Shown piece after piece: positions 14,046 through 26,900 of a stretch of DNA of 64,000 nucleotides. A program made the translations under genes and the position numbers. Every line of letters starts with the position of its first letter. Positions within the stretch are counted from its first letter, which is position 1. The stretch is from Corylus avellana. Its lineage: Eukaryota; Streptophyta; Magnoliopsida; Fagales; Betulaceae. Below the pieces are notes generated by a model, which had not been told where the DNA came from, did no database searches, and worked only from the letters and a program-made list of their open reading frames with translations. The stretch covers positions 40,803,375 to 40,867,374 of the forward strand of contig NC_081542.1 of NCBI RefSeq assembly GCF_901000735.1, written 5' to 3'.

Positions 14046-14668
14046 CCCTGTCCGGACATGGCTGATTTATTAGGTTTATTTTTCTATTTAAGAAAACGAA
14101 TTTTGCTATTTTAGAGTACGTATTTTATTTAGCAAAATTAGGGTGCTTTGATAGAGAGAATTTGTTCAAGATTATTGTTGAAGAGAAAATACGTGAAGCC
14201 AATCGGAGTTCCGGTGAAAGGAAATCTTTTAGAAAAATCGTGCCAGATGTTCTGGAAAGGGCTACTGCGGTAGAAGTCAAGTGGGTCACTTGTCGTGTGC
14301 AAGGAAGAGTCAAACGTTTTGTTATTCTTCTTGTATTCCTTATTCTTCTATATAGTGAATTGATTTCCTGGGTTTGGCTGCTCCGGAAAGGTTTTACATT
14401 TAGAGAGTTCTCTAAATGGTTTCCTCTTCGTAACCAAATTTCTGTGTTCTTGATTGCATATTTCATATCAGTATTTGGTTGATCTTTTAACTGCTAAGTT
14501 AGATCTTTTTCTGGATATTTTCTGTAAAACTCCTAGACGTGTGAGTAGGTGTTAATTGGAGTCGTTTTAGAATTTTCAAACATGTATTGGTGGGACTGTT
14601 ATTGATATATGTTAGAAATATTGTGGTTAGGAGTTAGCCAATATATGTTATTAATACCAGTGTTACCT

Positions 14669-14946
14669 AGTTCTACGATTGAGCGCAAGTGGAGTGCGAT
14701 CGATCGCAAAATATCAAAAACCTACTAGTTCTGCGATCGAGCGCATGCCCAATGTGCGTTCGAGCGCAAAATGTTGAAAACCCACTGGTACTGCGATCGA
14801 TCGCACGTGGAGTGCGATCGATCGCAAAAGGTCAAAAACCTACTGGTTCCACGATCGAACGCATGCCCAATGTGCGTTCGAGCGCAAAATGTCGAAAACC
14901 TACTGGTACTGCGATCAATTGCACAATCGTGTGCGATTGAGCACAG
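14669..14946. repeat. Tandem repeat of about 59 bp with internal palindromes
   Basis: Five units run head to tail. Each contains a TGCGATCGAGCGCA-like or TGCGATCGATCGCA palindrome, a short spacer (GTGGAG or TGCCCAATG), a second such block, then AAAA-GTC-AAAACCTACTGG. The two palindromic half-blocks can also pair with each other, so each unit can fold. The open frames over it are a consequence of the repetition. It lies just outside the 3' LTR and before the CACTA-like region. Confidence 0.85.
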
Positions 14947-14989
14947 ATTATTATTATTTTATTTTTTATTTTTTAGGAGTATTAGGGTT

Positions 14990-15590
14990 CGCAAAGTGGA
15001 CACTAATGGTTAACTATCAACATCCACTTTGATTTGGATGTTGATAGTTAATTTTTTTTAAAATTTTTTTAGGACCATTAGGGTCCATAGAGTGGACGCT
15101 AATGGTTAACTATCAGCGTCCACTTTGGCTTGGATGCTGATAGTTAATTTTTATTTTAATTTTTTAGGACCATTAGGGTCTGTGGACCCTAATGGTTAAC
15201 TATCAGCGTCCACTTTGGTTTGGACGCTGATAGTTAATTTTTTTTAGGACCATTAGGGTCCACTTTGTGGACGCTAATGGTTAATTATCAGCGTCCACTT
15301 TGAGTGGACGTTAATGGTTGACTATTAGCGTCGACTATGACTTCCATTTACATCACCTTTAGGGTCAAAACATTGCGACTTTTAGGGTCGATAAAGTGGA
15401 CGCTAAAAGTGATCATTAAGGTCGACTTTAAGTGGACGCTGATAATCACACATTTGATCATTAGGGTCGGACGATTAGCGTTGACACCTTTAGGATCTAA
15501 AAGTTGACGCTGTTGTCAACAGCGTCTACTTTAGGACTTTTTATGGTCGACTCGAAGTCGCCCCTAAGGACCTAAATTCTTGTAGTAGTG
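14990..15590. mobile_element. CACTA transposon end with subterminal inverted repeats
   Basis: The block ends at 15590 with TTCTTGTAGTAGTG, the inverse of the classical CACTACTACAAGAA terminus of plant CACTA (En/Spm) transposons. Upstream are about four imperfect units of 80-90 bp containing GGACCATTAGGGTCC and hairpins of the form TTAACTATCAGCGTCC ... GGACGCTGATAGTTAA, as in CACTA subterminal repeats. The opposite terminus and a transposase were not found, so this is a truncated or deleted element. The left limit is approximate. Confidence 0.7.
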
Positions 15591-15659
15591 TCAATTTTAC
15601 ACATCAAAAAAAATAACACCATATTCGATTTTTTATTTCTTTATCATTTTATTTTTTAT

Positions 15660-16850
15660 TTTTGAATTAATAATGTGTCAAAATTTGACACGTTACTATA
15701 AGGTGATCTGTCAAAACTGACACATTACCTTTTTCTTAGGTAACGTGTCTACTACTGGGACACCACAAATAATAACATGGCAAAAAATGATGAACAATAT
15801 ACATGTAACTAATTTATTATTTTTTTGTAGTGAGATCTCAGGTTCAAGCCCACCAGAATATTGAGTTGAAGATGGAGAGGAAGAGGCTTTTATTATAGGA
15901 TTAATATAGAATTTGAGAAAGATAATGCTTAACACAGGAAATTGAACGAAAACAACTGTAGCAGCATGAAGGCGCCAGGTCACGGATCCGTGTGCCTTTC
16001 TCCAAATCAACTGAAGCCGTCGATAGCACAAAATTCAATGGCCACGATCACTCAACATGTTTCAAAACCCCGCCAAGTAAAATCCTCTACACATCTAACA
16101 AAGGCAAACTGCCAGGTCATCGATCCGCAATTTCTCGTTCAGCCCACCCAATCAAACTACAACCGTCGATNNNNNNNNNNNNNNNNNNNNTTTTTATTTT
16201 TGAATTAATAATGTGTCAAAATTTGACACGTTACTACAAGGTGATCTGTCAAAACTAACACATTACCTTTTTCTTAGGTAACGTGTCTACTACTGGGACA
16301 CCACAAATAATAACATGGCAAAAAATGATGAACAATATACATGTAACTAATTTATTATTTTTTTGTAGTGAGATCTCAGGTTCAAGCCCACCAGAATATT
16401 GAGTTGAGAGCACTGATTGGCAGCACGCGCGGGCGTGGCACGCCCAGTGCAAAAAATTTTTTTTTTTTTTTTTTTTAAGATCAACAGCACGGGCGTGCAA
16501 TGCACGCCGCGTGCTGTTGATCTTTATCCTTGAGTTGAAGATGGAGAGGAAGAGGCTTTTATTATAGGATTAATATAGAATTTGAGAAAGATAATGTTTA
16601 ACACAGGAAATTGAACGAAAACAACTGTAGCAGCATGAAGGCGCCAGGTCACGGATCCGTGTGCCTTTCTCCAAATAAACTGAAGCCGTCGATAGTACAA
16701 AATTCAATGGCCACGATCACTCAACATGTTTCAAAACCCCGCCAAGTAAAATCCTCTACACATCTAACAAAGGCAAACTGCCAGGTCATCGATCCGCAAT
16801 TTCTCGTTCAGCCCACCCAATCAAACTACAACCGTCGATAACATTCTGAA
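15660..16850. repeat. Tandem duplication upstream of H3.1 gene 2, split by a 20-N gap
   Basis: 15660-16170 and 16192-16840 are two copies of one sequence. They share the TAATGTGTCAAAATTTGACA block, the GGCGCCAGGTCACGGATCC block and CCAGGTCATCGATCCGCA. The second copy holds a 122-bp insertion at 16408-16529 that the first lacks. The 20-N run at 16171-16190 lies exactly at the junction. A collapsed or artificially joined allele is therefore possible, for example two haplotypes placed in series. Confidence 0.85.
16408..16529. mobile_element. 122-bp MITE with 9-bp target duplication
   Basis: The insertion is flanked by TTGAGTTGA at 16399-16407 and 16530-16538. The neighbouring duplicate at about 15860 has the empty site with a single TTGAGTTGA. 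Its ends are imperfectly inverted, the best match being GCAGCACG on the left against ACAGCACG on the inverted right. The right half is a hairpin (GATCAACAGCACG ... CGTGCTGTTGATC) and a run of T separates the halves. A 9-bp duplication points to a Mutator-type transposase acting in trans. Confidence 0.85.
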
Positions 16851-17015
16851 TCGACGGTTAAGCTCGATAGAACAGCCAGTCACAAAGAACAAACCAGCCA
16901 CGTCATCGATCCGCATCCACAATCTACCACGACCGTCCATAACACCAAAATGAATCAACGGCCAAGATCTCCCTCTTCCCTCTCCTCATTTTGAAACTTC
17001 TAGTCCATAAATTCC
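16781..17015 (+). promoter_or_regulatory. Plant histone H3 promoter, gene 2
   Basis: 16898-16915 reads CCACGTCATCGATCCGCA, one base from the type I histone consensus. A weaker form, CCAGGTCATCGATCCGCA, is at 16781-16798. CCGTCGAT (near 16832) and ATCGACGG motifs flank them. A TATA-like ATAAATTCC at 17007-17015 lies about 80-90 nt before the ATG, as in the other copies. Confidence 0.85.
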
Positions 17016-17080
17016 CTCCCTCCAAAGCTCCTTTCTATCACGCAAACCAATCTCTGAAAACCTTCGTTTGCCGTTTCTGA

Positions 17081-17506
<426 letters not shown>

Positions 17507-18870
17507 ATTGAAAGGAATTTTGTATAGATACGAACAGAGGGATGTTCAAGTGTTTGGGAAGGGCACACAATGAAAATCCAGCCTTTGGGAAAGGATATCC
17601 AGCTCCGCATGTGCTTGATTTTAGGGCCTATGTTAGATTATGTTGCTTTCTTTGCTCACTGCCAAGATTGTAGTTCAAGCTTGGATGTATTGTATTGACT
17701 TGCCCAATGGAAATTTAAGGGTTGCTTCCTTTCGTTTTAATTGTTTTGAATTTTACTTTTGTCGTTCCTGTTGAAAAATCTTTTAATAGGCGTGGAAGCT
17801 TTTTTAGAATCCCAAGTAGCAACTGGGTTGGAGCACATTCTCATTTGTGCGTTTCAGACTTGTGATTAATCTCCTTGCTCTGTGCTTTTTGATTTTCTTA
17901 GATTGGATGGGCAATTCGTTAGATTTGGGTTTTGGGCAATTCTAATATGCCTTCTTTTATCTGCTTGTATCACCGCAATTGCATAAAATGTACAATTGAA
18001 ATGCCGGCAGGTAGTTCATAGTCATCTTATTAGCTCTTTATTTGTATCATTTATATCTTGTTGAAGCGTTGATGTTTCTTATTTGATGACGAGCTAAATA
18101 ATTTTTTATCCTTGGGTTGGTCAATGATCCATCTCTAGCATCAGTGTCTTCTGTTTTCTGTGTTCGTCCTGTAATGAAGTCGCAGCATCTATGCAAATGG
18201 AAATTGCTAAGTGAAGAAGACTGTTGTGTTGACAGTACGTGGAATCAGTATGAAAAAGTGGAGGTGTTTTCAATGGAGAATTGAGAATTGGAAGCAAAAT
18301 TTTGGCATATTGCAAATAAACCATTGATATTACAACCAAACATCAAAGCGAAACTTACAGGGCTGGAAAAATTAGACAACGCTCTGAATTGTGATGATGT
18401 ATTTAACTGTATATAATATAACTATTTCAAATTTGCATATTTCACCTACAACACCCATAAGTTAACAGGTGCTCTCTTCACTAGGGTCCTTCACTTTAAG
18501 AATAGTAGGAGAAAAAAAAAGAAAAGGCATAATTCAATCTTCTTCTCCAGAGGGGTAGCAAGGCCTTATTACGTCTTTAAGAGGTAGTTTAATCTGTCAC
18601 TAGTTCGAATTTCTCGTTCTCCTCTTTTGTAAACATATCAAAAAAAAAAAAAAAAAAAAAACCCTACTGCAATGACTGACATATTACACTTTGATCAACA
18701 GCAAATGCTATTTATCATCCGTCTAAATCTTTGATCAAGCTCTGAATCCCTGCCATAACTGCTTCAATAGTGAAATCAACTATTTCCTTTTCCAAATAAA
18801 TGCGAGGTCATTAATCCGGGCGACCCGTGTGCGTCTCACCAAAACACCCACAACCGTCGATTGAACCAAG
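17507..18870. repeat. 3' flank of H3.1 gene 2, repeated at 19583-20960
   Basis: The sequence after gene 2 is repeated almost unchanged after gene 3 (offset 2076 bp), down to about 18860 against 20950. Together with the genes it forms a tandem duplication. No coding sequence is recognised; the 72-codon minus-strand frames in both copies (18121-18339, 20197-20415) have no family signature. A/T-rich poly-A tracts occur at 18637-18660 and 20750-20763. Confidence 0.85.
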
Positions 18871-19006
18871 CCACTGAATGGCCAAGATCATCCCTTCTGT
18901 CCGCCTATGTTTTATTTATTCATTTATTTATTTTTTGTAAGTACCCGCCTATGTTTTAAAACCCCGCCTGAAACTTTCCCACCCCAACCAAAAGAAAGCG
19001 CCCCAG

Positions 19007-19121
19007 CCACGTCATGGATCCGCGTTAAGCCCTCTAAATAAGTTCCAACCGTCGATGATACTTCACATCAACGGTCACGCTCCTTTTCTTCCTCTTCACA
19101 CTTCCCAAAGAGTAATGCAAT
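19007..19121 (+). promoter_or_regulatory. Distal histone H3 promoter, gene 3 (proximal part in gap)
   Basis: 19007-19024 reads CCACGTCATGGATCCGCG, a type I histone element with one mismatch. It is followed by CAACCGTCGATGATA and ATCAACGGTCACGCTC. This upstream sequence matches the promoters of genes 4 and 5, not that of gene 2, although the coding part of gene 3 is of gene 2 type. The TATA region is in the N run. Confidence 0.8.
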
Positions 19122-19171
19122 NNNNNNNNNNNNNNNNNNNNNNNNNNNNNNNNNNNNNNNNNNNNNNNNNN

Positions 19172-19582
<411 letters not shown>

Positions 19583-21063
19583 ATTGAAAGGAATTTTGTA
19601 TAGATACGAACAGAGGGATGTTCAAGTGTTTGGGAAGGGCACACAATGAAAATCCAGCCTTTGGGAAAGGATATCCAGCTCCGCATGTGCTTGATTTTAG
19701 GGCCTATGTTAGATTATGTTGCTTTCTTTGCTCACTGCCAAGATTGTAGTTCAAGCTTGGATGTATTGTATTGACTTGCCCAATGGAAATTTAAGGGTTG
19801 CTTCCTTTCGTTTTAATTGTTTTGAATTTTACTTTTGTCGTTCCTGTTGAAGAATCTTTTAATAGGCGTGGAAGCTTTTTTAGAATCCCAAGTAGCAACT
19901 GGGTTGGAGCACATTCTCATTTGTGCGTTTCAGACTTGTGATTAATCTCCTTGCTCTGTGCTTTTTGATTTTCTTAGATTGGATGGGCAATTCGTTAGAT
20001 TTGGGTTTTGGGCAATTCTAATATGCCTTCTTTTATCTGCTTGTATCACCGCAATTGCATAAAATGTACAATTGAAATGCCGGCAGGTAGTTCATAGTCA
20101 TCTTATTAGCTCTTTATTTGTATCATTTATATCTTGTTGAAGCGTTGATGTTTCTTATTTGATGACGAGCTAAATAATTTTTTATCCTTGGGTTGGTCAA
20201 TGATCCATCTCTAGCATCAGTGTCTTCTGTTTTCTGTGTTCGTCCTGTAATGAAGTCACAGCATCTATGCAAATGGAAATTGCTAAGTGAAGAGGACTGT
20301 TGTGTTGACAGTACGTGGAATCAGTATGAAAAAGTGGAGGTGTTTTCAATGGAGAATTGAGAATTGGAAGCAAAATTTTGGCATATTGCAAATAAACCAT
20401 TGATATTACAACCAAACATCAAAGCGAAACTTACAGGGCAGGAAAGATTAGACAACGCCCTGAATTGTGATGATGTAATTAACTGTATATAATATAACAA
20501 TTTCAAATTTGCATATTTCACCTACAACACCCATAAGTTAACAGGTGCTCTCTTCACTGGGGTCCTTCACTTTAAGAATAGTGGGAGAAAAAAAGAAAGA
20601 AAAAAAAGGCATAATTCAATGTTCTTCTCCAGAGGGGCAACAAGGTCTTATTATATCTTCAAGAGATAGCTCAATTAGTTGGGATTATGTTTAATGAAGT
20701 GAAGATTACTAGTTCGAATCTCTCTTTCTCATTTTGTGCGGACATGTAAAAAAAAAAAAAAAACAGAAAAATAAGGCCCTTCTGCAATGACTGACATATT
20801 ACACTTTGATCAACAGCAAATGCTATTTATCATCCGTCTAAATCTTTGATCAAGCTTTGCCATAACTGCTTCAATAGTGAAATCAACTATTTCCTTTTCC
20901 AAATAAATGCGAGGTCATCAATCCGGGCAACCCGTGTGCGTCTCATCAAAACACCCACAACCGTCGATTGAACTAAGCCATTGAATGGCCAAGATCAACC
21001 CTTCTGTCCGTCTATGTTTTATTTATTCATTTATTTTTTTTTGTAGGTACCCGCCTATGTTTT

Positions 21064-21532
21064 AAAACCCCGCCTGAAACTCTGCTGGGCATGTGCTTGC
21101 TTCCTATTGTGCTACCAAGCCTTATATTGTTGATCCAGGTACTGCAGAAGCTATTTCTGCTTGGAAGATGATTGAAGTTGCTGTTTCTCTTGGCTTTCAG
21201 AGTGTTATATTTGAAGGTGACTCTTTAGAAATTGTCCAAGCTTTGAAGAATGCAGGAGTTTGTTTGGGCAGTTATGGTCAAGTTGTTAATGAAGCAAAAC
21301 TCTGTTTACATTTGATTCATTCTTGGAGTATTTGTCATGTAAAATGAAGTGCCAATAATGCTGCACATTGTCTAGCTAAGTATGCTTTCTCTTTAGACTC
21401 TGATCAGTTATGCATTGATGAGTATCCTAGCTGTATTCATGATCTTGTATTGTTTGAGAACCTATTGGTTTAATCTATGATATGTTGGACCTTTTTAATC
21501 AAAAAAAAAAAAAAAAAACCCCCGCCTGAAAC
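21064..21532 (+). mobile_element. 5'-truncated LINE in the distal promoter of H3.1 gene 4
   Basis: The insert 21082-21518 ends in an 18-A tail. It is flanked by AAAACCCCGCCTGAAACT at 21064-21081 and a near copy after the tail (to about 21532), a target duplication of about 14-18 bp. The sites at 27555-27575 and 18955-18975 show the unfilled promoter sequence. A poly-A tail, long target duplication and C-terminal RNase H fragment identify a non-LTR retrotransposon reduced to its 3' end. Confidence 0.85.
21084..21473 (+). pseudogene. LINE RNase H domain fragment
   Basis: The frame from 21084 resembles the plant RNase H-like domain found at the C-terminus of LINE reverse transcriptases: AEAISAWKMIEVAVSLGF, then VIFEGDSLEIVQAL with the conserved acidic residues, then SANNAAHCLAK. 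A TGA at 21345-21347 interrupts it where related proteins have Arg before SAN. The frame then continues to a natural stop at 21471-21473. Everything upstream of the RNase H domain is missing, so it cannot support transposition. Confidence 0.82.
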
Positions 21533-21564
21533 TTTCCCACCCCAACCAAAAGAAAGCGCTCCAG

Positions 21565-21820
21565 CCACGTCATCGATCCGCGTTAAGCCCTCTAAATAAG
21601 TCCCAACCGTCGATGACACTTCACATCAACGGTCACGCTCCTTCTCTTCCTCTTCACACTTCCCAAAGACTAATGCAATAGACCCGCCTTAGATATGAAA
21701 TTTCAAAACACTACCACGTCATCGATCCCCATTCAACATTCAACTACAGCCGTCGATAACTCCAAGAAAATCAACGGCGAAGATCACCCTCCTCCCCTCC
21801 CTAATTTTGGATAAATTCCG
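21565..21820 (+). promoter_or_regulatory. Plant histone H3 promoter, gene 4
   Basis: 21565-21582 is an exact type I histone element (CCACGTCATCGATCCGCG). A second at 21714-21731 keeps the ACGTCA hexamer but has a damaged octamer (GATCCCCA). CAACCGTCGATGACA, ATCAACGGTCACGCTC and CCGTCGATAACTCC lie between and after them. The TATA-like ATAAATTCCG is at 21811-21820. The LINE insertion lies just upstream, leaving these elements intact. Confidence 0.88.
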
Positions 21821-21896
21821 TCCCTCCAAGCCCTTACAGCTCACACTCTCACAGTTCTCACTGATCTCTGATACACTTGGCAGTCTCCGTTTCTGA

Positions 21897-22322
<426 letters not shown>

Positions 22323-22613
22323 GTTGGAAGCGATTTGTATAGGAAGAAGTTGGCTTATTCTAGATTTATGTTTAGTGTTGTGCTTTTTGTTGGATTGGAT
22401 TGTAGGTTAGATTTTAGTTAAAGCTTTTGCTGTATCCTGTTTACGTTGATGGAAATTATGCGTTTCTCGCTTTCAATTCCCTTGCGTAATTTTGTTCATC
22501 TCCTTTTAGTTTTGTTGTTGTATTTGATTATAGAGTATTAATCGTTTTGTGAATTCTATATATATATATAATCGTTTATGAAAATCGTGGATGAAGGTAG
22601 TTGTTAAACTCAT

Positions 22614-23116
22614 ATTACGTCCCGGGCACGATGCACATATTTTTCCAGTTTCTTAATGCATCAGCCTTTTATACCAACAGCGCCGGAAATTTTTGTGGAA
22701 AAAAGAGTCACTGGTATTCCTGTTCATGTTGATGAATAAAAATTGGTAAGATTTGCTTGCCCCTTGTTTAATTACCTTTGTTTTTTTTTTTTTTTTTTTT
22801 ATTTATTTATTTATTTTTTTTTATTTTTTTATTTTTTAATCAACGCGTATGTGTTTAAAGGACTTCTACTAGACTTTATAAATGCTTACTATGGAGGATA
22901 AGTTGATTTTTTCTTCAGTTAGTCATAATGTTACCATGTATTTGCATTGTTAATTTCTGTTTTTTTGACTTCTCTTTGCTTTCGGAATGGGTTTTGGATG
23001 AATGATCTGGTTTAGGGGTCAGTGTAATATATCCTGGGAATGATTTTTAAAGTCTCTTAAAATGCAGGTTGATCTTGTTTCAGATTATGACTTATTGGCA
23101 TTGGACGCCATATCAG
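22614..23116 (+). pseudogene. CBS-domain protein, two-exon fragment after gene 4
   Basis: Exon one (22614-22745) has lost its AG acceptor (CAT instead of CAG). It carries indels, and a TAA in the last codons (VDE then stop), although KRVTGIPV is still readable. Exon two (23068-23116), between CAG and GTAAAT, reads VDLVSDYDLLALDA, the conserved CBS block of plant CBSX-type proteins. In this copy exon two is the best preserved, whereas in the left arm exon one is. No further exons follow. Confidence 0.7.
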
Positions 23117-23329
23117 GTAAATCAAAATTTTCAATCGATTTCTTACCTTTTCATTATTGCTTTGAAAACAACAAAGGGATTCTCAAAGAATCTTGATATT
23201 ATAATTTTGGTGACTGAAACTTTTTTAGACATGAATAATTTGTACTTCGAACTGATAGATGCTGGTTCGTTTTGTGTCGGTAGAAAATGGAGTGTGCTAG
23301 AGGTTGCCTGTCATTTTTTTTTTTTTTTT

Positions 23330-23965
23330 TTTTTTTGAGATTATTAGTGGAGTTTCTATTACTGTGCTAGAGGTTCCCTGTCCTGGGTTTGAACAAGAGC
23401 TTGTTTGGTGAAGTGAGGTCTCAGCCAAAGGTTGGATGTTTGTCAAATATAGAGAGCATTTTATATGCCCTGAAGGCTACAGGGGACGAACTTGAGGGGA
23501 TAGGTGAGCTTGCTCCCTGCATAATTTATTGTGTGCTTTGCTGATTAATAGTATAGAGCTGCCTGGAAAACTAATGATGACACGGGCACATTAAGGTTGC
23601 TTGCTTAAACATCAAATGGGCTGATCCAAGACATTTTTTTCCCAAATATTTTTCTGACTGGATTTTACATGGATAAATGAATCAATCATTCATGGGTTTA
23701 TATTACTTGAAAAGGAAAAGATTTGTGGAGATTTCCTCAAATACCTCCAACTTCAAAGACTAGATTTTACTATTTGCAATCAGCTTTTACTCTCTTCAAT
23801 CCTAACTATATGGCTGCATTCCATTGCCAGGAGTTGCACCATTGACTTCTTCAAAGAAAGAACAGCTTTGTCAAACTCTTCTGGCTTTGGTAGGACAAAT
23901 GCATCCTTGTTGTTCACTTCTGCAGCATAGAACAGATTGATTGATTTTTCGACTTTTGAAAATTT
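23330..23965. repeat. Dispersed segment S, copy 2
   Basis: This block recurs inverted at about 9960-10570 (shortened), in direct orientation at 29680-30370 and 53735-54400, and in part inverted at 1-110. It starts near GAGATTATTAGT(G/T)GAGTTTC. It contains GGTTGGATGTTTGTC and ends near a minus-strand coding-like stretch, LFYAAEVNNKDAFVLPKPEE. That stretch is kept in three copies, with frameshifts after it, and its family was not recognised. Confidence 0.8.
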
Positions 23966-26900
23966 GAACCATGGATTTCTTTCTCCAAATATCGAGTGCA
24001 TCACTTTTGAAGCCACAAGGCCCACAACTAATAGAAATGACCATAGAGTCTTGATGGTAGAGTTTCTTTTTCTCCCTTGTCTCGTGTCTGATATTGTTGC
24101 AGTATTCTTTTATTTTGTTTTAGACTTGGATCATGTTTTTAGGAATCTTGAAATATCAATTACTTTCTGTTGTTAGTATGGACCAAATAGGTTTGCTGGG
24201 GAAAATACCATAATGGCGAGTTTTACAAATAGATAAGTATTGTTGTTTGCTCATTTATTTCCAGCATTTTAGGGTAGCCTATTAAGAGGAATGAGGGTCT
24301 TGTTGAGAAAGGTAGTCGACTCTTGACCATTATCAGGTGATGCTGCTTGTCCAAATGCTCATTTTTGGAGGGTGTTGTTTGTGTAGATAATGCAACATCA
24401 TTGCTTATAGAATTATGTAATTTATGTGTTTCCTGAGTAATATTTTCCTATCTATGACTAATGAATCACAATTTCTAATTTAATATTCACTCCAACTAAT
24501 AGGAAAAATAAATAATAGGAGGGAGAAGAATGGATTATCAGAAGAATAAAACCCTCTTCCAACTACCAAAAGAATAAAGGTGAGATAAAGAACAATATTT
24601 AAATGGAGTAGAGAAAGATTTAGAGAGTTGGATGTTTGGTGCTTTTGAAAAGTGGTTAGTTAAAATAGAAAAAAAGTGATTTTTTAGCCAAATTCTAGTT
24701 CACTAGGAATGCTCTTAGTGGTTGGTCTAAATTTTCTGCCAAATAAGATGTGAGCACACATTTTGTTGCTATTTGTCCAAAACGTCAATAGTTTCAAACC
24801 TAATTTAAATTGGGTTTCAACTGTTTGATGTGTGTGTCTAATTGTTGTTCCTTCATGTTTGACATTGTAACATGATTAATAGGTATTGGCTTGTGCTCTA
24901 TAATTCTTGTCAAAGAAATAAACCAATTGGTGCTCTCTAATATTCATTATAGATTTTGAAATGGAAAATCTCTTCTAAGTCATGGTCACATTTTTTGTTG
25001 TTGTTTGATTAGGTTTTTCCATGAGATGATATTTGCAGAGTTGAATTCCTAAAGCAAATGACTTGCTTTTGTCTCACTTGGTGTTTTAGTTTCAGTCATA
25101 AGTCTTTGATCTCCATTTATTTTTGCAGAAAACAGAGATAAACATTTCTTTGTCAACTTAAGTTTTTGGATTAAGCAAGTAGTTAACAAAGCCAGGTTAA
25201 TGCATATAGTTTGGGGAGTCAGTTTTGGTTTTGTTGTGTCTGATTATACGAATGCTAGAATTCTTAGCATGAAAATGTTTTGGCCAAAGGATTATATCTT
25301 TGATAGGTTCTTGTGTTTGTGATTGATTGGTTGTGGTTGATTGTAAAAGGAAGATGGATTGAATAAAACTTCTCTACTTAGGGTAGGAGTCAAAGCATAC
25401 AAAATTTTAGATCAAATTCTTCAATGAATTTCCCGTAGCTCTAACTCACGTATTTATAGGAGAATCATGTAATCCTTAATTCATCTTAAAGATTATGCTA
25501 ACAACTCATCTAAATGATTGGGCAACATAGGACTTGGGCTGATAGTTATTCAAAAATTTTTTTTTTGTAAGCTCGTCAGGCCTTCCACTAATCAACAATT
25601 ATCAAAACCAACATATTAAAACAAAACACAAAACAGAACCCCCTAATCACTTACCCTTAACAAAGCACCCAAAATTGACCCTTATTACTTATCTTTTGAA
25701 ACACCATAATCTTGGTATTTTGGATTAGGCCCCAGTTCCTTCGATTCCCATCTATCTTTTTGGTTTGTGTGGATGTGGAGTGGCCAAATGAATGCTGCTG
25801 AAAAGAATGCTGCATTTGATTGGTATGCTTAAAAACAGAGCAAGTAAATTGACAAAAAGGAACTGAGTAATGAATCACTTTTTTGTGAGATTCCATTGTG
25901 GGAATTTGGTCCTTATCTCAACTAGATAATCAGAAATTACAACTAAATTTTTATATGGTATGCATTGTTTGTATGTGATAATATATTAATATAATAATAT
26001 GTTGTAGTGAGGCATCGGGCATGTATGTTTGTTGCATTTGGTCATTGGAATTCCATCTAGATCTTATCAACTATCACCAATGCTTGAACTTTCTTACGTT
26101 GGATCCACATGTTATATAAAACTGTCAACCCTTAGAAGAGTGTAAGGCACCACTTTCTCCACACGATAAGTCATTCACACACGGGTCTTTTGTCTTTTGC
26201 GGCCTTTGGTGAAGCCGCCCCATGCTATGTTGCTTGCATATCAAGATCGGACTTTTGTTTTTTAGATTTCCTTTGCTAGTTTCTATATTTGTAGTGTATT
26301 TTATTGAGCACATTGTGTAGTTTGATAGGCCGCTTTTAACGTCGTGTTCGAAAGCATTTTCAACTGGTTTTCCATTCAAATCAAGAATGAAAAAGACCTT
26401 TTTCTTGTAACATTTTTCTTGTTGACTTAGAAAAAATAAAAAAGAGAAAGTCATCCACACTAATGATAATGCAATTAAACAGTCCATAAACACAATAATG
26501 CATTTTGAGCAAATGGTCCTACAAAAGAAAATTTTGCGATGAGGAACACATGGGATGCCTTTTTCATCCAATTTGATGGAATTTAGCCGTCTAAATCTTT
26601 GATCAAGCTCTTTCATAATTGCTACTTGCTTTTTCCTTAGGTTAGATATGGTGTTGCTTATCATCCAGCTTGAAATGTTGTGAATGTGATTGAGCCGTGA
26701 TTTCTTCTCGCATGTAGATGGGTATGGTGGGTTAATAACATTGTTTTTGGATTGACCACCATTTTATATTAAGCTAAGCACTCAAAAAAATATTCTGTAA
26801 AAAAAAAAAATTTACACCTAAACAAATACAACTTTAACCACCAAGCACAAATAAAATAAAATAAAATAATAATAATAATAATAATAATTCCAGAATAAAC

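Larger units (their letters stand above)
11351..14578 (+). mobile_element. Copia-type 3' LTR with the tail of its internal region (copy D)
   Basis: 11351-11498 matches the last part of the internal region of the element at 36521-48785. It ends in a polypurine tract (AGGGGGAG, 11491-11498). The LTR follows at 11499, beginning TGTATCGGATGAGG and ending GAATTTTCA at 14578 (3080 bp). No primer-binding site follows, so this is a 3' LTR in plus orientation. The body and 5' LTR are missing or hidden in the gap. The LTR carries an open frame of 328 codons at 12628-13614. Confidence 0.88.

Noticed and set aside
14162..14482. Conserved hydrophobic frame of 106 codons near the LTR end (also at 33030-33350, 36530-36828, 45492-45734)
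   Set aside because: It starts with TTG, not ATG, and one copy has a stop near its start. Its conservation is explained by recent LTR copies.
14669..14946. CRISPR-like array
   Set aside because: The DNA is plant nuclear, the spacers are not unique and the units are themselves palindromic tandem repeats.
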